A DNA stretch of 8,863 nt, taken from assembly GCA_015485455.1 (NCBI GenBank), contig WFTN01000558.1, positions 1 to 8,863 of the forward strand. The letters run 5' to 3'. Origin of the DNA: Planctomycetota bacterium. Lineage in GTDB: Bacteria; Planctomycetota; GCA-002687715; DRQF01. Within the stretch, counting starts at the first letter, position 1; the number at the start of each line of letters is the position of its first letter. The notes below the pieces were generated by a model. That model was not told the DNA's origin. It was given only the letters and a program-made list of their open reading frames with translations, and did not search any database. The translations under genes and the position numbers were made by a program. Shown here piece after piece: positions 1 to 6,516 of the stretch.

Positions 1-670
1 GGCAAGGCTGATTCAAAAAGAATGGCAGGCCACAGTTCGGGGGAAAAACCGGAAGTCCGTTCAAAGAGCTTGGGTTGCTGAGGGCATCGAATTGCCCCTG
101 AAGTGGGAACTTACTGTGGACGGCAAGCTCCTTTCTCGGTCACGATTGCTGAAGCTGTCAGAGCCAGTGAAGGTAGGCAATAAAACTCTCAATTGTATTG
201 TCACCCTGACCAAAAAGCACCTCTCAGATGGTGACATCGTCAAGAAACGTTGGAGTTGTTCCAAAGTCCCAGGATTCTTGGTGAAAATGGAATCGGCCAT
301 GAAGACGGATGGATTCTCATTGCAAGTCAATGAGTGGATAACCGGCTTTGCCACGAAGAGTCCTCAGGCAGAGGAAGAACTGCCAGCTAACCCTCCGGGT
401 TCTCGTCCAGCCTTAGGTTTCATGCCAGATTACGAGTCAGATGCTGAAGGAGCCCTTGTCAAGTTTGTCACGACTGGTGGGCTTGCGGACAAAGGTGGCC
501 TAAAAGCTGACGACTTAATCGTCGAAATCGACGGCAAGAATATCGACAGCTTTGCGGCCTACATGGAAGTCATGCCAACGCTCAGGATTGGCAAGGTTGT
601 CTCAGTTAAGGTTGAACGTGGTGACAAAGAAATCGATCTCAAGATTGAAGTGGGTGAGCGCAACAACTGA
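1..670 (+). CDS. PDZ-domain protein, C-terminal part (5' end outside window)
   Basis: The frame is open from base 2 to the TGA at 668-670 (222 visible residues), so the gene starts upstream. The TTG at 92 is only an internal codon, because 30 sense codons precede it without a stop. Visible residues ~136-218 form a PDZ domain: a carboxylate-loop-like start (ALGFMPDY), then GGLADKGGLKADDLIVEIDGK, in which a small-residue pocket is followed by the usual 'G-L-K-x-x-D-x-I' strand, and a closing basic/hydrophobic strand (VVSVKVERGDKEIDLKI). Before it, residues ~40-120 carry a beta-rich segment with VGNKTLNCIVTL and KVPGFLVKME. This resembles a domain I associate with planctomycete secreted proteins, but I cannot name a family. 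PDZ domains bind exposed C-termini or beta-strands and often follow a protease or peptidase domain; the visible part shows no catalytic motif. It may be co-transcribed with the redoxin gene 70 nt downstream. Confidence 0.8.
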   Translation, partial: ARLIQKEWQATVRGKNRKSVQRAWVAEGIELPLKWELTVDGKLLSRSRLLKLSEPVKVGNKTLNCIVTLTKKHLSDGDIVKKRWSCSKVPGFLVKMESAMKTDGFSLQVNEWITGFATKSPQAEEELPANPPGSRPALGFMPDYESDAEGALVKFVTTGGLADKGGLKADDLIVEIDGKNIDSFAAYMEVMPTLRIGKVVSVKVERGDKEIDLKIEVGERNN

Positions 671-691
671 TTCGCGATGTTGCCCTTTTTC

Positions 692-715
692 TTGAGGCTT
701 CTCGTGGCGCCTCAA
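692..715 (+). other. Intergenic stem-loop between PDZ gene and redoxin gene
   Basis: TTGAGGC (692-698) and GCCTCAA (709-715) are perfect inverted repeats around a 10-nt loop. There is no T-run on the 3' side; the only T-run (686-690) precedes the stem. It is therefore not a canonical intrinsic terminator on either strand. It could be a weak terminator, an mRNA-processing or stability hairpin, or chance. The following SD and start at 727-741 lie outside the stem. Confidence 0.4.
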
Positions 716-726
716 ACTGCTCGGTC

Positions 727-735
727 AAGGAGAGG
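727..735 (+). promoter_or_regulatory. Shine-Dalgarno site fixing the start of the selenoprotein gene
   Basis: AAGGAGAGG is a near-perfect anti-SD match. The AAGGAG core ends 8 nt before the ATG at 741. Nothing similar was seen ahead of the GTG at 1011, so translation of the whole redoxin/propeller frame most plausibly starts at 741 and must pass the TGA at 939. Confidence 0.8.
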
Positions 736-740
736 CTGTC

Positions 741-2324
741 ATGAATCTGATCCGAACCCTTTTGTTCATGGTCATTGTTAGCGGATATGCACGATCTCAA
801 ATCGCGGACCCAGAGGGTTGGATCGTCTCAGTAGGCGATCCCATCCCGAATCTGTCGTTGACGGATTCTTCAGGGAAACAACGAAACCTCGATGAGTTTC
901 TTGGCAGCCCCGTCTTACTCCTTTTTTGGGGTTCCTCGTGACTCACCTGCGTTGCGGAAGCTCCGCAAGTCGAACGCCAGGTCTGGCAGGCATACAAAAA
1001 TGATGGGCTCGTGGTCTTAGGTGTTTCCGTGATGGACGGACCTGAACGGCTCAAGGACTTCTCGAAGAAATACGGGATTACCTACCCGCAGTGGCGTGAT
1101 CCACAAATGAAGGCTTTGAAGAAGCTAACGATTCAAGGGGTGATTCCTCGAACTGTCGTCCTCGACCGGAAGCACAAGATTGTCTTAAGAGAATTGGGCT
1201 ACACCCAGTCCAAGTTTCAGCACGTGGTCGCTGCAGTCGAGCAAGCTGTGAAAGGCACCCAGCCCAAAAGCCTCTCACGGCCAAGTAAGACGAAGAAGTC
1301 TGCTTCCACTTCAACTTTGAGTTATTCCGTTGTCAAAACCGAAACTTTGGCATCCAAAGGAAGTGTAGGTTTTTTTACCACAGTAACAGTTGCTGCCAAG
1401 GATCGACCTATTGTTGCCTGCAAGGACTATGGGCGTGGGGCTTTGCTGGTGATGACTTGGTCTGGGAAGGCCTGGAAGTCTACCTACGTCGACAGGAAGG
1501 AGGCTGGCTGGTCTCCATCTGTTGGATTTTCACCTCAGGGCAGGCTTGGGGTGAGTTATGGCGGGGGAAACAGCAATTTTGAAATCCGTTTTGCCCGCTA
1601 TGATGGCAAAAAATGGAAGGTGGAGGTTGTTGACGACCAAGGAAAAGCATTCAAAGCGACAAGCTTGGCTTACACGGCTGCCGGTGACCCTATGATCAGC
1701 TATTTTGCCAAAGAAGACCAAGACTTGCGTTTGGCTCGGTGGGATTCTGCTCAGAAGAGATGGTTAGTTGAAACGGTTGATTCCAAAGGTGATGTGGGGA
1801 CCTACACTTCTTTGCAACTTGACAAAGACGGGTATCCGATGATCAGCTACTTCGACGAAGGAAAGCAGGATCTTAAGTTCGCGCGCTGGGATGGGGGCAA
1901 ATGGAATATTCAAGCGATTGATACCAAAGGGCAAGTCGGTCTGCATTGCTCTTTGGCTTTAGATCAAGCCGGGCATCCAGCCATTACTTACTTTGACCTC
2001 ACGAATGAAAGTCTGAAGTTCGCCAGGTGGACAGGGAAAAAGTGGAGTTTCTCAACCATCGATTCTGAAGGAACCGTGGGGCAAAGGTGCTCCTTGGCTT
2101 TCGATTCTCGGGGAAATCCAGCGGTGAGCTATTTTGGCAATGGGGCTTTGAAATTCGCCTATGGAACAAAGGGACGCTGGGAAATCCTGACTGTTGATTC
2201 TGGGGGATTGACGGGGAATTACACGTCCTTGGCCTTGGACTCTCAAGACAACGGGCGAATCAGCTATTTCGATGTTTCCAACGCGGATTTGAAGTTTGCC
2301 TGGGTTGATCGTCTAAACCGTTAG
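741..2324 (+). CDS. Exported selenocysteine TlpA/ResA-like redoxin fused to a seven-bladed beta-propeller (UGA at codon 67 read as Sec)
   Basis: One frame runs from ATG 741 to TAG 2322-2324 (527 aa) with a single internal TGA (939-941, codon 67). Residues 1-20 look like a Sec signal peptide (hydrophobic LLFMVIVSGYA, then RSQ), so the product should work outside the cytoplasm. Residues ~28-170 are a TlpA/AhpC-type thioredoxin fold: VGDPIPNLSLTDSSGK start, strand LLLFW, active site GSS-U67-LT-C70-VAEAP, and a cis-proline loop VIPRT (P136) before the strand VVLD. The TGA replaces the first Cys of CxxC exactly, as expected for a UxxC selenoprotein, and a SECIS-like hairpin follows. After a Lys/Ser/Thr-rich linker (~170-194), residues ~195-527 are propeller repeats. 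The role is probably extracytoplasmic thiol-disulphide reduction; the partner is unknown and the propeller may bind it. Alternatives are a recent Cys-to-stop mutation or a sequencing error. Standard annotation would give a 66-aa stub plus a protein starting at GTG 1011, inside the fold. Confidence 0.85.
939..982 (+). promoter_or_regulatory. Sec UGA codon with bacterial SECIS-like stem-loop
   Basis: TGA at 939-941 is followed after 3 nt by a two-part hairpin. Lower stem: 945-951 (ACCTGCG) pairs with 975-982 (CGCCAGGT), with one bulged C at 977. Upper stem: 952-958 (TTGCGGA) pairs perfectly with 962-968 (TCCGCAA), with a 6-nt bulge (969-974) on the 3' side between the two stems. The apical loop is AGC (959-961), with a G at 960 in its second position. 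Seventeen bases separate the UGA from the loop. This fits the general bacterial SECIS pattern as I know it: a small apical loop with an early G, about 16-37 nt after the UGA, within coding sequence. SelB would bind it and deliver Sec-tRNA. The loop does not copy the E. coli fdhF GU loop exactly. Pairing was worked out by eye, with no energy calculated. Confidence 0.8.
1377..2321 (+). repeat. Seven tandem ~47-residue beta-propeller repeats inside the selenoprotein
   Basis: Repeat units start at protein residues 213, 259, 307, 356, 403, 450 and 495 (spacings 46, 48, 49, 47, 47, 45). The consensus is T/C-S-L-A-x-D-x-x-G-x-P-x-I-S-Y-F-D, then LKFARWDGKKW, then a strand resembling W-x-x-E-T-V-D-S-K-G-x-V-G. 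The first two units are the most diverged. The seventh ends early, after LKFAW, and lacks the last strand. A matching strand (YSVVKTETLASKGSVG, residues 195-210) sits before unit one, which is the 'Velcro' closure expected of a circular propeller. The count and closure support a complete seven-bladed domain. Similar SLALD/ISYFD repeats occur in secreted bacterial and archaeal proteins of unknown ligand; I know no enzymatic motif here. Confidence 0.75.
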
Positions 2325-2436
2325 GCACCGTCGATGACAAGGTTCTCATATGGGGCTTGTTCTCGACCTACATTTGCCTCTACAATTCTTGGTATCATAG
2401 CTCTTTCTCAAGGATTGTGCCCTGAACACCAAGGAA

Positions 2437-4017
2437 TTGAATTCAAAGGAAGAAAGAAATCCCCGGAGGATTCATTTCTTCGATCTCCTCCTGCTTTGCG
2501 TTGTGCTGTTCGCCATCGTATTGCAGTGTCTGTGGCTCAATGAACCTTGGGACGGGTCTCATGCTGGTTTTAATAGCGGAAATTTCTGTGGCTATTCTTG
2601 TCGGGGCTTTGAGCGTCATGGGTACTTCAACGTCGGAGGCATTCCGTCAACCATTCACCACGCCGGAGATGGTGACTATTATCAACGCTACGTAAACCAT
2701 CCACCAACTCTCTATTTCTTGCTCTATCCCTCCTATCTCTTATTAGGGGGGCAAGAGGCGAGCATCAATTTTGCCATGCTGTTGGTCATGGTTCTGACTC
2801 TTCTTTCGATGCGTGTTTTTCTCGCAAGAATCTATGGCATCCCCGTTGCCGCCATCGCCACCATGATCTTTGCCTCCTTGCCGGTGATCGTTCAGTTTAT
2901 GCGTATGGCTGATCCGGTTGTCTTCTGCATGCCTTTCTTGATTCCTACAGCTTACTTTTGGTTTCGACATTTGAGGCGGAAGTCCAGGGCTTCCCTATGG
3001 GCTTACTTGGCTGTGGGGTTTTTGGCAGGAATGATGGACTGGCATGTCTATTTTGTCGTTATTGCTTTGTGGATCGACTTGTTGTTTTCTCGAGATCGGA
3101 GTTGGATGAGGTTCTTCTACGTGGGACTGCCCTTCGGGATTTCACTCGTGACCACCGGGCTTTGGATTGCTTTGGCCTCCACCAATTCCATGGAAGAGAT
3201 CGGCGACTTTCTCGTCATGACTAAGAATTCAGTGCTGGGACAAACAAAAACCTATGGACCGTCTCTTATCACCGACCCTGACAAGGCGGTTCAAATTTGG
3301 TTTTCGCGGGTTGGTGGGCATTTTACCGAACTCATTCAAATGCCAGTTCTCCTGGTCTCGGCTCTGGGGTTGCTTTTGCTTCTGTGGAAGCGAGGAAAGC
3401 AGAGTCGGGAGCTTCGTTTCGCTCTTGTCCTGTTGATTGCTGGAGCCATCCCTTTTGGGGCAGCATACGGCCATGCTTTTGTCCATGAATTTTGGCCAAT
3501 CATGCTGGCGCCCGCCTTCGCATTGACCACGGCCATTGTTTTAGGACGTTTGGCTGGGTCTGGGGGCAGGTGGAGTTTGCGGCCGATGTTCGCCTATCTT
3601 CTTTTGATCGTCTTGGTGGTGGGTGGTTTTGTCACCGCTATCAATTTTCACGACGAGCACCGCAGGGAACACCCGAAGACTGTCGCTTTGGAAATGAATG
3701 ATCGTTTTGAAAAGAACGATCTTGTTCTTTCTGCATCAGGCCTTTGTTCTCAGCGCTTCTATGCGAATTTCACCATGGTAAGCAATGTCTTTCACCCCGA
3801 TCTCTATGAACGAGTGATGCAACAGCTCTACGACTCTCAAAACCAGTTCTCGAAGCTTTACATTTTTTGGCCCAAGGACGCCCGACGAGACTATCATTGG
3901 TTAGAGGCTGGGAACTTCCCGGTTAACTACGCCTTTCGGGAAGATTTTGATGGTATTGATACGGCTATCGTGGAACTTGATTTGAAGAAGGCATTTGCGC
4001 GCATCAAAAAGAAGTAG
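2437..4017 (+). CDS. GT39/PMT-like (ArnT-type) polytopic membrane glycosyltransferase
   Basis: The 526-aa product fits a GT-C-fold transferase that moves a sugar from a polyprenyl-phosphate donor on the outer face of the inner membrane. After the first membrane segment (~14-33) comes an acidic first-loop motif, NEPWDGSHAGFNSG (D39, candidate catalytic Asp). It is followed by RGFERHGYFNVGGIPS and then YYQRYVNHPPTLYFLLYPSY, in which the HPP motif is typical of the GT39/PMT_2 group. About nine further hydrophobic segments run to ~residue 405, then a soluble C-terminal domain of ~120 residues. The acceptor (protein or lipid) cannot be told. The start is uncertain: TTG 2437 has no well-placed SD, CTG 2422 has AAGGAT six bases upstream, and a stop at 2398-2400 bounds the choices. 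No in-frame ATG occurs before the conserved region. The gene is 112 nt after the selenoprotein; operon membership is possible but unproven. Confidence 0.8.
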   Translation: MNSKEERNPRRIHFFDLLLLCVVLFAIVLQCLWLNEPWDGSHAGFNSGNFCGYSCRGFERHGYFNVGGIPSTIHHAGDGDYYQRYVNHPPTLYFLLYPSYLLLGGQEASINFAMLLVMVLTLLSMRVFLARIYGIPVAAIATMIFASLPVIVQFMRMADPVVFCMPFLIPTAYFWFRHLRRKSRASLWAYLAVGFLAGMMDWHVYFVVIALWIDLLFSRDRSWMRFFYVGLPFGISLVTTGLWIALASTNSMEEIGDFLVMTKNSVLGQTKTYGPSLITDPDKAVQIWFSRVGGHFTELIQMPVLLVSALGLLLLLWKRGKQSRELRFALVLLIAGAIPFGAAYGHAFVHEFWPIMLAPAFALTTAIVLGRLAGSGGRWSLRPMFAYLLLIVLVVGGFVTAINFHDEHRREHPKTVALEMNDRFEKNDLVLSASGLCSQRFYANFTMVSNVFHPDLYERVMQQLYDSQNQFSKLYIFWPKDARRDYHWLEAGNFPVNYAFREDFDGIDTAIVELDLKKAFARIKKK

Positions 4018-4018
4018 G

Positions 4019-4681
4019 TTAATCTTTCTGCATGGCACCGGGGCAGTGCTTCAGAAGAGGGCATTGGTCACACTTAGGACGATTCGCGATGCAAGTGCGG
4101 CGACCATGGAGGATGAGTTGATGAGAGAACTTGATCCACCGTTTCTTGGGCAAGAGCGCCATCAGCTCTTTTTCAATGCGTTTAGGGTCTTGGGAATCCA
4201 CTAATCCCAAGAGATTGCTTAAACGCCTTACATGAGTGTCGACGACCACCCCTTCGGCAATCCCAAAGCACTCCCCTAAGACGACGTTGGCAGTCTTGCG
4301 CGCTACCCCCGCCAGACTCAAGAGGTCGTCCATGACGGCCGGGACTTCCCCATCGAATTCTTCAACAATACGGCGGGAAGCAGCGATGATGTTCTTAGCT
4401 TTGTTGCGAAAGAAACCCGTGCTTTTCACCAGGATTTCGACCTCTTCTTGAGTGGCTTGAGACATCGCTTCGGCGTCAGGGAAAGCTTCGAACAGGGGAG
4501 GCGTTACCATGTTGACCCGCACATCTGTGCATTGGGCGGAAAGTATCACCGCGATAAGCAACTGGTATGTGGTTTCGTAATCCAGTTCACATTGGGGGTC
4601 CGGGAAGAGCCGGGTCAGCCCTCTTAAGATAGCGCTGACCCGTTTCTTCTCTTGATCGTTTTTGGCTGGCTTCGAGCTCAC
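4019..4681 (-). CDS. nth: Endonuclease III (DNA glycosylase/AP lyase)
   Basis: The 220-aa product is a normal-length Nth: base-excision repair glycosylase with AP-lyase activity removing oxidised pyrimidines. N-terminal landmarks are CELDYETTYQLLIAVILSAQCTD (residues 31-53). The helix-hairpin-helix is LAGVARKTANVV (~123-134), with K129 as the catalytic lysine and D148 (VVDTHVRRLSNLLGL) as the catalytic aspartate. The [4Fe-4S] ligands follow the C-x6-C-x2-C-x5-C pattern at C197, C204, C207 and C213. The HhH reads LAGVA where many relatives have LPGVG, which is a tolerated variation. The start is GTG at 4681; its GTGA overlaps the ccsA stop by 4 nt, implying translational coupling, and no good SD of its own was seen. 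The stop lies one base from the convergent glycosyltransferase stop. Confidence 0.95.
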   Translation of the reverse strand: MSSKPAKNDQEKKRVSAILRGLTRLFPDPQCELDYETTYQLLIAVILSAQCTDVRVNMVTPPLFEAFPDAEAMSQATQEEVEILVKSTGFFRNKAKNIIAASRRIVEEFDGEVPAVMDDLLSLAGVARKTANVVLGECFGIAEGVVVDTHVRRLSNLLGLVDSQDPKRIEKELMALLPKKRWIKFSHQLILHGRRTCIANRPKCDQCPLLKHCPGAMQKD

Positions 4682-6507
4682 TGGACAGCTTTTGCCAAGT
4701 CTCTATCAGCAGTCTTTTTCTTGGTGATAGCCAAGTAGGCCAAAAGAGTGATGATCGAGATGGCAAACATGGTTCCAGAGGTCCAGACAAACCACCTGTT
4801 CTTCTCATGGACTAAGTTGCCCACGAATCCTTCACCACTAGTCGCGCCGGCGTAGGAGTGAAGACCACTGAGAAGTTCGTTGGTGCCATAGTAAGTCCAC
4901 AAGAGAACGTTTCCTCCCAAGAACACTAACCAAGCATTCCAGAAAGCATTGATCTTCTTGGTGAATCGACCATGAACAATAGCCAAGAACCATAGGAATA
5001 GGATGAGGCCCCAAGTTTCTTTCGGATCCCAGCCCCAGAAACGACCCCAAGAAACTTGTGCCCAAACACCGCCCAGAATGAGCCCGGCGAGCATGAAGAC
5101 GGAGCCCAGGTTTACAGCAATGTCACTCATTTTGAGCATGTCCTTCAGGTCTTCATCCGCCTTATTCCTTTTGATGAGGATCCAAGGGAGGGCAAAGAGG
5201 GACATGAGGAACGCTACGACGTAAAAGCAGTAGGCACTCATAACAACGGGGACGTGGATGTGAATCCAGATGTTGTTGGCAAGCACAGCCATGGGGCCGG
5301 TGATACCATCATCGAATTTTACGGAGTTGAGATCGACGATCTGCAGAACCATGAATCCAGTCAGGCCACCGAAGGCAAGTCCCCAACTGGTTTTCCGGAC
5401 CAAGTCTACGATGAGGAACATCAACACGCTCAAACATCCCACTGCGATCATGGATTCATAGAGGTTGGTCACAGCAATCTGGAATCCCAGAGTGATGCGC
5501 ATGTAAAATCCCCAGACGCAGAATCCTAAGCCTGCCATGGATACGATGATGGCCAGGACTCTCAACCACTTCAGATGAAATGCCATAGAGAAGACCGCAA
5601 AGGCAGCGGCTACGGCGAAGAACCAAGAGGCTCTGGTGAAGGGTTTTATTGAGTTGTAGGACAGTTCGTTCTCGATGGCCGCGTCGGTGAGCTCTAAGTT
5701 TGGCCCCACTTTTGGCTCCATGGCTCTGGCGGTTTCTCGCAAAGTGTCTACCGCAGCGATAATGCCCGCGGAGTCTCTTTCCTGCCAAGACGTCTTCAGC
5801 TTGCGGAAAGCCTTCTGCATTTGGTTGGCGAGTTTCTTGTCATGGCCCGCTCTGAGGGCATCTTTCACTAAGTGCCAATCGTTCCGATCAGGCTTTTCAG
5901 AGAGAACCTGGGTCTCCGTTGGCGGTACAATCTTGAATGCGTCCGCGAATCGGGTGTCTTTGAGAGTCGAATTGCCGGCCAAGCGAAAGAGTTCAAAATC
6001 GACTTGGGGGGCGCGACTGGCCTTATCTGCCCATTTGGCTCGTTTTTCTTGGTACAGGGCCCAGAATTCTTTTGAGTCGGCGATCTGGTTGAGCGTGGCC
6101 AACTTGTCTGTGGACTCCATGCCTAGCAATTTCTTGTTGCGGCCATGGCTCACAAGGAAGAGAGGGGTGTTCTTCCAATCAAAGTCGTCGTCGAATGCGA
6201 TGGAGCAGAAAACAAGGGCTCCTTCAGCGCCATAGAGACCACGACGACCGGAGAGACGACGAATCTCGCCCCGGGCCAGGGTATCCAAGGGTTGCACCCG
6301 TTCTTTGTAGAGAACAGGGAGCCGCTTGAGTTTCTCAACGGCATCATGGAGCTTTTCGTCCAATTCGGCGAACACTTGGCGCTGGCTTTGCTCTTTGGAT
6401 GAACGCTTGGTTGCTTCATATCGTCCCATGAGGGCAATCATGAGGATCAAACAGAAGGAAATTGCCAGGATTCCTAAGCCACTGTAGAGTTTGTTTTTCT
6501 TCGACAT
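4678..6507 (-). CDS. ccsA: CcsA-type cytochrome c assembly protein (haem-handling WWD protein) with long N-terminal extension
   Basis: The 609-aa product is the haem-export/ligation half of System II cytochrome c biogenesis. Residues ~293-595 are the CcsA/CcmC-family membrane domain with the haem-binding WWD motif WGRFWGWDPKETW (487-499). Candidate haem-ligand histidines are H418 (IHIHVPVV), H512 (AIVHGRF) and H550 (SGLHSYA). Their spacing (94 and 38) is close to that of the three CcsA-part histidines I recall for Helicobacter hepaticus CcsBA (761, 858, 897). N-terminally there is one membrane segment (~9-28) and a ~260-residue soluble, probably periplasmic region. It contains ERVQPLDTLARGEIRRLSG and ALVFCSIAFDDDFDW, resembling the 'KPLDTLA' linker between ResB and CcsA in fused CcsBA proteins. 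Typical stand-alone CcsA is ~300 aa, so this is about double. ATG 6507 is preceded by AAGGAAGA, 9 nt after the resB stop, so it is co-transcribed and probably coupled. Confidence 0.93.
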   Translation of the reverse strand: MSKKNKLYSGLGILAISFCLILMIALMGRYEATKRSSKEQSQRQVFAELDEKLHDAVEKLKRLPVLYKERVQPLDTLARGEIRRLSGRRGLYGAEGALVFCSIAFDDDFDWKNTPLFLVSHGRNKKLLGMESTDKLATLNQIADSKEFWALYQEKRAKWADKASRAPQVDFELFRLAGNSTLKDTRFADAFKIVPPTETQVLSEKPDRNDWHLVKDALRAGHDKKLANQMQKAFRKLKTSWQERDSAGIIAAVDTLRETARAMEPKVGPNLELTDAAIENELSYNSIKPFTRASWFFAVAAAFAVFSMAFHLKWLRVLAIIVSMAGLGFCVWGFYMRITLGFQIAVTNLYESMIAVGCLSVLMFLIVDLVRKTSWGLAFGGLTGFMVLQIVDLNSVKFDDGITGPMAVLANNIWIHIHVPVVMSAYCFYVVAFLMSLFALPWILIKRNKADEDLKDMLKMSDIAVNLGSVFMLAGLILGGVWAQVSWGRFWGWDPKETWGLILFLWFLAIVHGRFTKKINAFWNAWLVFLGGNVLLWTYYGTNELLSGLHSYAGATSGEGFVGNLVHEKNRWFVWTSGTMFAISIITLLAYLAITKKKTADRDLAKAVQ

Positions 6508-6516
6508 AATTCTTCC

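Noticed and set aside
692..715. Rho-independent terminator after the PDZ gene
   Set aside because: The stem is good but no T-tract follows on either strand, so it is listed only as a hairpin.
741..941. Pseudogene or 66-aa small protein ended by TGA
   Set aside because: It would end inside the active-site motif. The downstream frame is intact for 460 codons, and a SECIS-like hairpin follows. A sequencing error or recent mutation remains possible but less likely.
1011..2324. Independent gene starting at GTG 1011
   Set aside because: The GTG lies within the redoxin fold, in a strand after the active site, has no SD, and the upstream sequence in the same frame encodes the missing active site and signal peptide.
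2374..2398. Possible promoter (TTGCCT ... TATCAT) before the glycosyltransferase
   Set aside because: The spacing between the boxes is only about 13 nt, too short for a sigma-70 promoter.
2334..2543. Small 69-aa ORF on + strand
   Set aside because: It overlaps the glycosyltransferase start in another frame and has no recognisable features or good SD.
5056..5529. 157-aa ORF on + strand opposite ccsA
   Set aside because: It is the antisense shadow of the strongly conserved WWD-containing CcsA coding sequence; its His/Asp/Glu-rich composition comes from that.
5675..6235. 186-aa ORF on + strand opposite ccsA
   Set aside because: Antisense shadow of the CcsA N-terminal region; no domain-like pattern.
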